NCBI GenBank assembly: GCA_000310025.1
Contig: FN649727.1
Span: forward strand, 5,784,537 to 5,848,536
Source of the DNA: Ectocarpus siliculosus
Lineage: Eukaryota; Sar; Phaeophyceae; Ectocarpales; Ectocarpaceae
DNA: 64,000 nucleotides
Direction of reading: 5' to 3'
The notes below the pieces were generated by a model. The model saw only the letters and a list, made by a program, of their open reading frames with translations. It was not told the origin of the DNA and ran no database searches. Made by a program: the position numbers and the translations under genes. Of this stretch, positions 37,133 to 49,900 are shown in pieces; the stretch's first letter is position 1, and each line of letters opens with the position of its first letter.

Positions 37133-39789
37133 TTTAATTGGATCGATTGATTTGTGGATGGCGTTCGATATGGTTCTTAGTCCGAGCGCGCCTATGTGTC
37201 TTGTGTCCTGATAGGAGTGCGTAAACACGACGACGGTGAGACACCGAGATTTTTTGTGGTCTGGTTTTCGTGAAACACGTGCCTGTCAGTTGTGTTGTGT
37301 TGGGAGGAGGAAGGCGTACGTGCGTGGCCGGTAACAGCGCGGGGGTGGAATGCGTTTCGTGTGGCCGATCTTGTGTTGCTTGGACAGCACGGGAGTTCAT
37401 TGTCAAAAGGAACAAATGCTTGCCAGTTGTATGTACGCCCTTTGGTCACGTGCTCTCGCTGTGGGCTATCCAACGCGGAGAGGCTGCATATGCGCGTCAT
37501 TACTCTCTGTTGCAATTTAATGGTCGTAGTTGGTGGTGGTGGTGGGGCGATTGCTTGGCACAAGGACAGTCCGCGTCGCTCGCATCACCCTCGATCGCCC
37601 TTAACCATGCTCACCGTACGGAGGCATGTATGCGGGCATTTAGTCTTGAAAATGTAGCGTGTGCTTCTCAATGGCTTGATTTCATGAAGAGGCATGTTGG
37701 CAGTACGGTATGCTGTTGACGGTGGCTGGCTCTGTCGAGACCTGCCGTCTCTGCTGCCCGAAAAGGGTGAGGAGAGTACGGAGTCGAGAAGGATCTTTTT
37801 GCCGAGTCGGATACTGGCTTTCGTGGCATTAGCGTCAAAGCCGTAAGCAGGGTAACAAACGAGTGTCGTGCGCATGATTCGGATGTGGAAACGCACCGTG
37901 TAAGGTGCTATTAGCATCAGTTTCGACAGATGCATGCGGCCGTGGAGCCATCGTGGAGATTCGCTCGTGGTACAACAGCAGTATCGGGGAAAGGGTAAGA
38001 GGTTAGCGGGCGGTCTCTGCTGCCGGTATGTGTGTGTCGCTTGTGCGAACCTTTTCTGTGGGTGTTGAAACCGCCCTTGGGCATACTATAACTAATATCA
38101 CACGAAGAGTCGTGACTCATTCTTGGTGTTTCGGTGGCAATATCCCGCGGTAGCAAAGACGGTTTCAGATTAATGCATGCGGCGGCGTTGAAAGCCCCGT
38201 CGCCAGTCCTCCGTGCTTGGTACACCCATGGATACCGAAAGGGCCAGCCGGGGTGTTGGGGGGGGATAGAGTCAAATGCTCGACAGGGAGGCATACGCAT
38301 GCGCACGGGGGACGGTTATGAACGCGATACGCGATTGATGGCTAGGAGTGTACTTTATATTTAACCACTCCGTCTTGGCGGAGTCGCCATGGTGCGCCGC
38401 CGAGAAAATTTAACGTCTTGACGGAGGGGCCCGAAGGAGGGGAAATAAGGTGGCCTGTGTTGTTGATGTGGCCTGCCACCACGTTTCCTGCCTCTTCCTC
38501 CAGTACGATTTTATGTAGACATGTGGGAAAAAAAGCGTTTGTCTTGAAAGGACTGACAGGTTTAAATAATCAATGCAAACACCTACGAATGCATTGCACA
38601 GGGCATGGTGGCCCCCACCAGCAGCAGCAAGCTGTTGATGCGTATCTCATAGGCATCACAGCAGTTGAGCTCTCACCTCACCATGTTATTCGTGCTCTGG
38701 GCTACGATTGAGGGCCCGGGCGCCGGGGCGTTTCGAGACGGGGCTCGGCGGACGGGAAGACGGGGTTGAGGAGGGGGGGGGGGGGGGGTACTCATAGTCG
38801 TGCATGCCGTAGTCGTTTGACCATTGACCTCGCATCCCTACAAAGCCGGGACGGAGCACGCCGGGTTCTCACCGGACCAGGCTCTCACATCACCAAGCGC
38901 GAAGCGCCGTGAGGTATTTGGCGAGTCGCATGAAGGGTGAGCTGCATCCTGCTAAGGGTGTTCTGCATCTTGTGCTTACTTCCTTGCGTACGGATGACAG
39001 CTACGTATGACTTAATTTATTTTTTGGTGCTTTCACTTCCAGAGACAGTTGTACGCACTGTGTAACTGCCTCGAGGAAGCTTGACCATTTTAACACAACG
39101 TGGTGCGATCATCCCCCGTTGCGCGGAGTGAGGTTTCTCGACCCCGCACAACATGATCTACTCGACCACCATTATGGTTACCGCCAAAAAAAAAAACGAG
39201 GTAAAAAAAAAAAAACGGTAACCTGGTTGCCGAGTTCACGAAGTGAATTGGCCTGTTTTACAACGCCGTTGCCAAGCGACGAAAACCCAATCCCGATGGC
39301 AAACACCGAGTGGGGGGCTTGTTTTACAACGTCGTTGCCAAGCGACGAAAACCCAAACCCCGATGGCAAACACCGGGGGGGCGGGGAGGGGGGGTGCCAT
39401 TTGCCGCGGTGGTAACACTCCTCATGCACGAGGGCTGGACATAGGCATGCTTTCAACAGAATGCCTACTTCTGCAAATAACCACATCCAGACACGGGCGC
39501 TCGCCACTCGTCACTCTTCTGCAGGAGGGATTGACGAGACACAATTTGTTTGCTGGCTGTTGGCGAAACATATGGCGTCTTCGGACAAGTCACCCAAAGC
39601 AGAACAACATCGAAAAATTCCTGAGAAGCCCTTGAGCCGTGCAACACATTGCACGCCTTGCCCGCCACCACTTGAGTGCACGCACTTCGTTCAACAAACG
39701 ACGCACGCATCGTACCGTGTGTGCAACCCATACCACAAAATACACCTACTCACGGATACTTCCTATTTTGTACAGCAGAAACGAATCAA
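37133..39789. other. Tail-to-tail intergenic region (PHD-AP2 gene / TRAPPC4)
   Basis: About 2.7 kb between convergent stop codons. It holds the two 3' UTRs and the 600-bp repeat at 38773-39394. I see no additional exon with recognisable similarity. Confidence 0.5.
38773..39394 (-). repeat. 600-bp interspersed repeat, copy 1
   Basis: Bounded by G-runs on both sides. Almost its whole length is the reverse complement of 45616-46232 with only scattered differences. Internal landmarks include tgttgtgcggggt-like and gcatcctgctaagggtgttc-like blocks. A stem-loop with ggttaccg and cggtaacc flanks two A/T tracts (39177-39222). Two tandem units of about 59 bp with cgttgccaagcgacgaaaac end it (39256-39375). 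There is no coding potential, so it would be a non-autonomous element. TIRs and target duplications are not obvious. Confidence 0.85.
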
Positions 39790-42700
39790 CTAGTATTGAC
39801 CAGCGGGCTTTTTGCCGCCGCCACCGCCTCCGCCTGGCGCCCCCCCAGCGTTGCTATGCCGCTCGATGAGCTCCTCGAGGTACAGCGTGAACAGTTCGCA
39901 ACGAATCGGCATCTCCAGCTCGTAAAAGGGGTTCTGCTCCCGGTTGCATTCGCCCGGTTGCCGCATCCCGCAACGCCCACAAAACACAGCACGCAAGAAA
40001 ACGAGGGCGGTAGCGTTAGTGCACTTCATCGTTCAAGCGTTCACAAGCGCAAACAGGTCGAAATCAAGTGCTTGTATCATCGTAGGACGCCGTCAAGGCG
40101 CAGCAGTACACATGCACAGCAGTCGACCGAGCCGCACCACACCATTCGCAGCAGGCCTGCCCGTGCGTACCCAAAAACGCGCGCACGACGCAGCAAGAAA
40201 ATAAGCCCTCAAGACTATTGTACGCGTGCAAGCTTGTCGCACAGCAGCATGCGGGCATGCCAAATACAACTTCCGACCCGATCTAACCCGCCAACTAAGA
40301 AAGCAACACATTCCGTAAGCAAGGTCGATCAAAGAAGGTCAACAAAGACGTGCTCGGGAGGCAACCGGCATTCCGAGAGCGGGGGGTTCGGACACGCGTC
40401 CGGGGTCGGTTCGGGGATTCCTCTGCATCAGTCGTCTTCTGCCCGTGCCGACTTGCCAAAACCAACAGGACAAAATACCAAGAAACGGAAAACATATCGT
40501 CAACTACTACCTGACAGTAGCACCGCCATGCGGGCATGCATGACTAGTTGACAAGGCAATCCCCATGGAGGCCGTGCGAACAACACAGGCTAGAAAAGCG
40601 TACGGCGGGCTCGGGTACGGTAATAAACAACAGCCGTAAAAACGCGGCAAATCAGTTCGTAGACTGTACCTTGAGAACGTAGTCCGTATAGAGCTCATAG
40701 ATCTCTTGCAACACGCCCCCGAGGTCTGGCGTCCCCGCCTCTGCGGTTATGACGAACTTCACCCCCGTGAGCGTCTGGAAGCTCTGCAGCTTGAACGTGT
40801 CCGTCTCCAGCTTCTCGATGCCCGAGGATGGAACTGGCGCGACCTACGTACGCATACGCGCGTGCGATTCATGTTTGGTCATTGGGAGCGCGGGAGTTCC
40901 GAAGAGAAAAGGAAGACGACACACACGAGGTGACTCGGTTTTAGTTCGAAGGAGGTCGCGGGTTGGTACAGAAGGTGGAGAAGTGACACAAGGAGCGTAA
41001 ATGTACAGGCCAACCTTCAAAAAAGTCAGTGGGCGCGCGCGTACAGGGCGAAAAGCCGTTTGGCAGGAGCAAAACTACGGCCGACAGCAAATCATAATGT
41101 GTTGAGGGGAGGGGGAGATCATCCTGCAACAGGGTTGCTGTTTGGCATGTGCGCTCGTTGCGCGCGAACCAGTCTAGAAATGGGTTCTGATCAGGACGAG
41201 GGTTGTCTAAAACGGATATTTTTTTGTCGACAACTCGGTACATGTAATTCCTTTCTGGAAAGTGGGGTCCCGCCAGCTACACTGGATAGACGCCCCGCGT
41301 CCCTCTTCCATGCAACGTCAACTTTTCAACAAGTATATCCCAGGCACGTTTTGGTGATTTCACTGTTATCACCCATATTTTGCCTGCTTTTGGAATAATC
41401 TTCGTTCGTCGTTGTCGACGTTTCAATAACTTTTTCTCAACCCGCCACAACACTGACGTGCTGCACTGCTGCTGTTGCGACTGCCATTTCGCCTTTACTT
41501 TGCGTCCTGTTAACACACCAAGCAAGGACGCTTGCTCAACACTTGTAGCGTTCAGCCGGAGACGAGAGGCCGCAGCCAAGCTCACGTGAGAGGGGTCACG
41601 TCGAGCCGATTTTGCAAAATATCCGAGATTTTCAGGCAGAGGGGGACGGGCAGACACGTTGGCCAGACGGTCGGTCGGTCGCACCTTGCTACATATTTCA
41701 TAGATCTGACACTTGCCTCCAGCGGGCGCACGAGACCCCCGAGCGCCGGAGCGTGCCCCACGAACGAAAGATCGACAGGGCCCGGAGGCTACACATAGAC
41801 TACTCTTTCCAATCAACGCGAATAGATCGCATACTGGTACTGCTGTAGCAGCAAGACTATTCTGTTGGAGACGGTGCGCCTTGGGCACATGTATTTCGCT
41901 CTGGTGGAGAGGATGTAATCTGCTGTCGCGCGTGCAGATCTCTTCTGCAGTAGGAAATGGTGCCAAACGCATCTGGCTTCAAGCCTTACAAGAAGGTATG
42001 TACCGCCGCACACCACAGGTTGCTTTTATGCCAATTGGTGCAATGTCGAGGAGCCAACCGTGCGGAAGGGTTTGTAGTAGTCTTTGGCTAAACGTTCGTG
42101 AAAGCTCTACTAAGCTTAGCTACACGGTACGTACAATATAGTCCTGACTAATGTCCCTAAAACTCGTGTCCCTACCAAGAATTTTTACATGGTGACTGAC
42201 ACTTTGCATGTCGTGACTTTCACGGACTGCTGTCGCTGTCATGGCACCATTCGCTCACTTGACACCAAATGTCTTGGGTACCACGACTGCACTTACAAGT
42301 AGGATACGCCATCGCGGGTCTCTCGCCCCCAAAGGCTGTAAGTACTCAAGAACCGCGATACGGTAGCTGCTGTTGATCTATGCGACTATTATGAAGCGGC
42401 TGCATCTCTAACTCCAACAAGACAGCACGCGACGGCCTGCACAACATGTCTTTTTGGTCCACACGGCAGAAGCAGCAGCAGCAGCAGCAGTGGGATAAGA
42501 TATCAGACATCAGACAACGACACGGCATGAATAGTCGAAAGATGAAGTATGGGTGGATCCCATGCCGTAGCCGGAGGCCTCATTTCGTCCCAAACTCTGT
42601 ACAAGTACCTGAGCCGCGATGGCGTGCAAGCTGTGGAAGGTCGAGCCTAGTCGAAGCCAATCGTTGCTGTTCAACCGCGGTGCAGCGGAAGACAGGTTCT

Positions 42701-42987
42701 GTATGATAGGACACGCACGACACGGGGAGCAAGTCTTCGTTTATGAAACAGCGTGTTTGCCTCCCTCCGTGTTGTGGGCAGCTATTAATAGGTGAAGTAC
42801 AGCAGTACACTTGATTCAACGAAGAGCAGACACGCGCCAAGAACACAGCAGCATGATTCCGTGCGGAGCATTTGATAAATGTGTCATATGGTCAAGGCAA
42901 CAATCAACAATCCCATCTGTAGTTCGGCCCCACCTGGTTGTATATTAACCCTCCAGATTTATTGACGACGAAAAGTTGGAGGAACAT
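39790..42987 (-). CDS. TRAPPC4: TRAPP complex subunit 4 (Trs23/synbindin homologue)
   Basis: Core subunit of the TRAPP complexes, the Rab1/Ypt1 exchange factors that act in ER-to-Golgi and later vesicle tethering. Exons right to left: 42987-42934, 42698-42609, 40843-40670, 39933-39790; all phase 0, total 153 residues. The longin-type start is MFLQLFVVNKSGGLIYN. Then follow LRLGSTFHSLHAIAAQ, GIEKLETDTFKLQSFQTLTG, VKFVITAEAGTPDL, IYELYTDYVLK and NPFYELEMPIRCELF, matching the family in order. As in the plant protein, the PDZ-like insert of animal TRAPPC4 is absent: exon 1 passes almost directly into the FHSLHAI region. The C-terminus is a short Gly-rich tail (GGAPGGGGGGGKKPAGQY). Intron 2 is about 1.8 kb and contains a 231-codon open frame. 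Confidence 0.92.
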
Positions 42988-43993
42988 GGATGCAAGAGCT
43001 ATGGCCTGGCAGCTGTTGCTGGTGTGCCAAGTGCTGCGCCAAAAAGTGTGCGGAGTGGGGGTCGGAATCTGGGAAATTTTGTGAACTTGACACTTGATGG
43101 GTGTCACGTTGCCATCTGAGAACCCCCTGGTTCCGCCGCTGCGGCCTGCTGTTGCCACCCCGCACCGCCGCGCTCTCCTGCTGGTTTCGGGACCTCTCAA
43201 CACGCACGAACGAGGCAACATGGCATCAATGGAACAAGAAGATCCCCTACCTCCAGGCTACCCTTGCGTCAGGTATGCCATCTTGTGTAGATGGACAAGC
43301 TCTTGTCTATGTAGTGTTATGCGAACAGTTGCTGTGAAGTTGCGGTCTCTGGCAGTATAGCTCAGCTTGCTGCTCGCCCTTAGTCTAGGCCTATGAGACC
43401 CAGCAGAAGTCGGAAATCGGGGTAAGCTTGATCAGAAATGTTCCCCCCCTACATGTCTAGTATGGGACCAAGCCTCAGTATTGTTTCTGAGTATTTCCCT
43501 GAGCAAGCAGATGTTTTTTGCCTTCCTCCGACTTCAACTTCGACCGCCCGTTTGCGGAGAGACAAGCGTCTCTGCTACACATCCACGAGCCCTGGTGATC
43601 TTGGGGTGAGGTGGCCATGCGCCTTTGAGTGTCGCACCGCACCGCTACTTTTGCTCCGTTGTTGCGTTAGCTGCCAATAGAGAGATATGAAAAAAATGCT
43701 GCGCGCTCACGTATTGGCAATTAATTCACCATCTTGGACCGTTAGTTTGCACGTCTGCGCCCGGCAAATTAATTTAGAATCCAAGACGATGCTTGCTGGA
43801 CCAATAATGGACGTCTTGCCCTGAGTCTTCACCGATTCACGTTTCAGATATATTCACACGCGCGTGTCCCGGTTCGACGTGCTGTACATTTGGGCGCACA
43901 CGCGTATGGTGTAACGTGATCGGTACGTTTCCCATATCTAGGTTAGTCGACATCGTCTATGTCATCGGAATTTCGATGTTGTTACACGCTGCT
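42988..43993. promoter_or_regulatory. Head-to-head region between TRAPPC4 and PP2C genes
   Basis: About 1 kb separating the two start codons, expected to hold both promoters and 5' UTRs. No conserved element is obvious by eye. Additional 5' exons of the PP2C gene could lie here. Confidence 0.4.
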
Positions 43994-46858
43994 ATGGTAT
44001 ACGACTTCAGGTCGAGCACATTCTCCAGCGCTTCCCCGTTTCTGTGCCCGGAGCATCCGACCAACGAGGACCGCGCTCTGGTGTTTGACGATATGGTGAG
44101 TTGTGCGGGGAAAGTACTGTAATTGGTCGCCGAAGGCAGTGAATAGTTTATGGGTCGGCGTATGCATAAAACGTGGTACGTAGGCAGCAGCTGCTTGCTG
44201 GTGTGACGTGCAGGACAGCTGTAAATCGGAGGGGGGGGCGGGGGCGGGCGGGAGTCAGAGGCACGAATTCTTACCTCTTGTCAGCCTCGACTCGTCCGAA
44301 TCGTAGGCATGCTCTGAACATGACCTAGGCGCCTATATACAGCCGTCGCAGCGGTTTTATTGCCTAGCCGATGCGCGTTAAAAATCACGGTTCGATGTAT
44401 CTCCCTGAGCCTTTCACCCGCCGGCAGCAGTACAACTGTGTGTAAGGTGCCCTTCAGCGAGTTCGCGCTTGCTGCGTACCATGATATATACTGGGGCCTT
44501 TCCGCATGGCGTAGCTGTGTGTGTGCCAACTCCGTTGTTGCCGCAACACTACCGTGGCCAGCCTTTCTCTGAAGGCCCCAAAGTATGTTGTTTGTGAAGC
44601 ACCTTTTTTTTTTAACAGCCTTGGAAGGAGCGGACGCTTGCTTCATCGCGGGGTTTTGCGGCAAGAGCTGTCGCGCGAGCAGTAGCAGCGGTGCCGCAGC
44701 CGTGCCCTGCCGCCGCCGACACCGAGGCCCTCACGCAAATTCCAGCAAGCTGTGGTCGTGTTCACGAACACGTGACCTACAAGTCCACGGATCCACCCCT
44801 CATTTCTTGTGCCGTGCCCGTCGTCAGGTTCTTGTCTCCCACCGCACACCGAACCGTGTGCTGTGCCATACATCGCAAAACGCCAGTACCTTGTTGTTTT
44901 GCGCGCTCCTCCCTTGCGATTTCGCTTACGATCGAATGGCGGGTGGGCAGGTATCCGTGCTGAAGCTGGCTCCGACGGGAACGCGAGGGCCTTTGGCGTG
45001 CCTGTTCGGGGTGTTTGACGGGCACGGTGGCGATGGAGCCTCCAAGTTCGTGGCGAACCACCTCCATCACTTGGTGAGCTACGCTACGACGCGGACGATA
45101 CCCAGACTGGGAGCGTCCAGGCGCTATGCAAGGATTTGAAAAACGGCTTTTTATCACCTAGCAAACAACGGCAGATTCTGGTGGTCTGGTTCTGGCGGGA
45201 TAAGACTTGCTCTGTGTCATCCGCTCGCCACACGGCGCCGTGGAAGGGGTTTCGTGTCGTTTACGTGTGACAAGCGAATTTGACCAGGTTTTTGCGTCAC
45301 CATGCACAGATAAGTGCTTTTTGCACCACCTTTGTACACGCCCGGCAAGTCTTATCAACCGCCGAGTTCTTGTGCACGATCCAGGAACGTATTAAACACA
45401 GGAAGAGCAACGGCCGTACCTGAGGAGGCGTCTCGTCGTTTTTTTCTACCCTGTCGGGGGTTTTTGTCACCCCCCTGTTCGCCATGGAGCATACCGTTTT
45501 TGCTTTGCTGCTCCCCCCCCCCCCTCTCTCATCCGACCCGGCCCTCACTCCTCTCTCTACATGTATCCTTCCCCACCTCACACCATACCATACCACACCG
45601 CACCACGCTAAAAACCTCTCCCCCCTCCCGGTGTTTGCCATCGGGGTTGGGTTTTCGTCGCTTGGCAACGACGTTGTAAAACAAGCCCCCCACTCGGTGT
45701 TTGCCATCGGGATTGGGTTTTCGTCGCTTGGCAACGACGTTGTAAAAAAAGCCAATTCACTTCGTGAACTCGGCAACCAGGTTACCGTTTTTTTTTTCCT
45801 CTGTTTTTTTTTTGGCGGTAACCATAATGATGGTCGAGTAGATCATGTTGTGCGGGGTGGAAAACCCTCGCTCCGCGCAAGGGGGATGATCGCACCACGT
45901 TGTGTTAAAATGGTCAAGCATCCTCGAGGCAGTTACACAGTGCTTACAACTGTCTCTGGAAGTGAAAGCACCAGAAAATAAATTAAGTCATACGCAGCTG
46001 TCATCCGTACGCAAGGAAGTAAGCACAAGATGCCGAACACCCTTAGCAGGATGCAGCTCACCCTTCATGCGACTCGCCGAATACCTCACGGCGCTTCGCG
46101 CTTGGTGATGTGAAAGCCTGGTCCGGTGAGAACCCGGCGTGCTCCGTCCCGGCTTTGTAGGGATGCGAGGTCAATGGGCTAATGACTACGGCATGCACGA
46201 CTATGAGTACACCTCCCCCCCCCCCCCTCCCTGTCGCGTGCGCGCACCAAACACGGACCCCAAGATCGGGAGGAGCGCCTTCTACGAGAGCATCGATTAC
46301 CCCGCGGACGAGGCGCTGGCGAGCGCGGTGGAGGAAGGAGTAGCGTCGGTCGAGCAGGTCGATGGCGTATTCTCATGGGTCAGGCGGTCAGAGCAGTGCC
46401 GCGGAAGTATTACAAGAATAATTTAGCGTGGGTACGCCACTAGTACACACAAAGACCCACGCGTGGGGCATCGATTGCACACGTGTGCGCGAGATATGCC
46501 AAGGGGCACTAACAGCCCTTTGTAACATTGTAAACGAACGTTGGGAACAAGCGTTTTCTCGGAGTACAAAAAGGTACCCGAATATGTCTCTGGGTAATAC
46601 GAAATACTCGTAAGCGTCGTAATTTCGGTAGGTACGCAAGAGGACGGGGCCGGTTAGATAAACAGCAGGTAGGGAAAAATTAGCTACTGACTTGCGCTTT
46701 TGGCGGTAAGAGAAGACTCTCCTTGGTTGATCTCGCTTGTCCGACTGACGATGACCATAAAAAATCGTTTGAACTGATGTGTGACCCCTCTCCCCCCCCC
46801 CCCCCTCGCGTACCGCCACACTATTGGCTGGTCGCACCGCTCACACTTGTAATTGTCG

Positions 46859-46904
<46 letters not shown>

Positions 46905-49900
46905 TTCACAAGCGTGTGTCCCTGGGAAAGGAGATGAAAAGGCGATCATTTGTTTGTCGCTACCTCCCTCTCCACGTCTGACAGCACCCACCCAACCCAC
47001 CCAACCCCGTTTATATTGCAACGCCGTAATATTCTCCACTTGAAAGCATGCCATTGAGTACAGCGGGCAGGATCGCTGCTGTGTGCTGAGGGCCGTTTTC
47101 GGATGATGCGTACCGTCTGCTTCTTGCCAGCAGGCTTACACGGACTGGTCGAAGAGGTCGGGAGACACCTCCGGCTGCTGCGCTTGCGTGGTCGCAATCC
47201 GGGGTTCGGTGCTCTGCGCCGCTAACGTTGGGTGAGAGAAGACACCATCGTCGACTGCTGAAAAAATTTCTCGTTTTCGTGTTTCTTTGGATTTGTCTCA
47301 CGACCTTTTCTTCCGCATGCTCTCCCCCCTTCACCTCCTCCCTCCCAGTGCCCCACTACCCTCGACCCACCTGTCCCTGTGTGTTCGCCGTATTGTTGTT
47401 GTTGTTGTTGTTGTTAATGGGGGAGGAGGGGTGAAGTAGTGCCTCCGGAACGTTGTAGCGTGGTGGTGGTAAAAAAGTTGCTCTGTGGATGGGTTTTGAG
47501 AGTTCGTAACTTTCCAACTTGGTGTATTCGTTTCGTTTGGCGTGCAAACACTTTGTTTCCTGATTAAACCCGCTCGTCTCGACCTTGGTGTGGCCTGCCA
47601 TCCTCTTTGCGTTGCACAAATCGTGTGCAAGTTGTTTGCCATGAAGGTTTTTTCTTGTACCCGTTCAGCCGGCCAGGCGAGTATGACACATCTTTCCGTC
47701 GGTCCGTCATGTGGCAGAGCACATGAGGAGACACTCCGCCGCCGCGCTATTTTCTGCTGCTGCTGCTTTTCTTTTCTTTTGCTCTCGTCTCCACGCCGTG
47801 TCGTTCGTTGTTCGTCACCCGAAAACAAACACGGTGTGTGTTCGATCGGTTTGCTACGACGCCCGCTGTTCACGGCACTGCTGAACGACACGGCAGGGAC
47901 TGCCAGGCGATCCTCATCACGGACAAGGGGGCCATCGTTTCTCTCTCCCGGCGTGAGTAACCCACACGCGCCCTGCCGGTAGCGGTCGCTCCCCCACCGG
48001 TTGTGGTTGCGTTCGCCCAACCCTCTCTCGATTTTGTGTTTTTTTTTGTCCCAGGGGTTTGTTTTTTGTTGGCCATTGGATAAACAACACCGACGGCGGA
48101 GATTGTGACATGTTTGTTGGCCGTTGGATAAACAACACCGATGCGGAGATTGTGACATGGTTGCACGCCCTCCTTCTCTACCCGGCTGAGCACGAGCACT
48201 ACGCATCGGTAGTGTGCGACATTTTGCCTCTTTAGTTCGGTGTTACAGCTGGCTTTGCTTCGAAGCCCATGTGTTCTCCGGGAGGTTGTCTATGATTCCA
48301 TGAAAGGCGTGTTTTTTGTAGGGTGGTAGGATTTTCGGTATCGTGTCTTGACTTCGAGCTTACGCGCGCAGCTAGCGCCCGTGTGCCTCCTCAAGTCTCG
48401 GAGAACACGTTTCCCCCCGTCTGTCTCTGGCTCCTTTTGTTGGTGACCAACTTCTTGTCTACTCCTTTCCTCTACATGGGTAGGTAATCTCTCGTTGCCT
48501 CCCTTCTGCCCCTCTCCTCCCCTGTCTCATTCGTATACATCAGTCTGCCTGTTTACCTTTATCGCCCCCTCCGTTCCCCTCCCTCCACATCCACGCCCAT
48601 GTCCTTGCTTGGATCCCTTGTTCCCCTGAAGCGCACCGTGCCGTCGACCTCGACGAGAAGGCGCGGATCCGAAGCAACGGCGGGAAGGTGGTGCAGGGGA
48701 GGGTCATGGGCGTGCTCGAGCCATCTAGGGTTATCGGGGTGAGAGAAAATCTCGCAGATCTTTTTGCTGTCCATGTCCCGTTTGGTTTCGTGTCATCGTG
48801 TTGTTGATGCAGATTGAACGGGCAGCCGGCGGTGGGAGCGATGCTGGTTGGAGTTCGAGCTAACGTTAGTGCTCTCTTGAGGGTCGATCGCGTTGCCGGG
48901 TTGACGTGTGCAGAACGGCGCAGCCGCGCGGTATTTGTTTCTGTGTGACCAAGCTCTGCGCTAGCAATAGCAACACAAATACATGGCCAGGGTGCGTGGT
49001 CTACCAAGATGACGTGTAAAGCCCTAGACCAGCAAAACCCTGGTAGTTCTAACCCAGCAGCTGTGGTAGTTCTCACCCCAAACCTAGCCATGGCCGAGGA
49101 GGAAGAAACTGAACGCGGTACTCAACACCTCAGCTTCTGGTGCTCACCACCCTACCCCTTACCCCGACTCACGATGGCCTTGGCGACGGAATGAATCGAC
49201 TCCTGCGATGCTTCCGTCCTTGGCGCTTCCGAAGCCGATGGCGCCGCCCGTGGTGCTGCTGACGTGGTTTCCGTTTCAATTTCGCGCGGCCCTGTTTTAC
49301 GACCCTTAACTTGGTTTTTCGGGCCTTGCAGGACTATGACATCAAGCGGACCTGGCCAGGTTGCGTTATCGCGGAGCCGTACGTGCTGGTCCGAAGCTTG
49401 CCGTACACACGAGGGCAGGTGTGTGTTTGTGTTAACATTGAATGAAGACTGTGGCAGTCTCTTCTCCGACTCGTGTGTTTGCAATTTTTCTGGTCATGTC
49501 TGCTACGTGCGTTTGGGTGGTTTTGGGGGTTGTGTCGGCTCTTTCGTTGTCCAGGAGCGTCCCCTTTTTTCGTACCGTGTGCGACATGGCGTGGAGTGGC
49601 GTTCCCTGGTGTGTCGTGATTGGTGCGTGGCCTCGTTGCACGTCGTTTCCGGCTTGACTGTAAACCGACCTTCCTTTGCGTGGCGTGGGGGTCGCTGCTG
49701 CCCCCCCCCGTCTAGGTATTTGCCGTAGACCCCATGTTCGTAGGCCCCCTCACAACCTCACGCTTCCTTTGCTATCTATCACATGTTGTTTGGGTGGTCA
49801 CCCCCTCCCTCCCAGCGCCTCGCATGGGACAAGCACGCGTGCACGCTCACGGTAGCCTGTAGTGATGGCCCCTCTTGCCCTCTTTTCTGTTCTTTTTCGT

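Noticed and set aside
39256-39375. Tandem 59-bp units as a CRISPR-like array
   Set aside because: There are only two units, no unique spacers, and the sequence is the end of an interspersed repeat in a eukaryotic genome.
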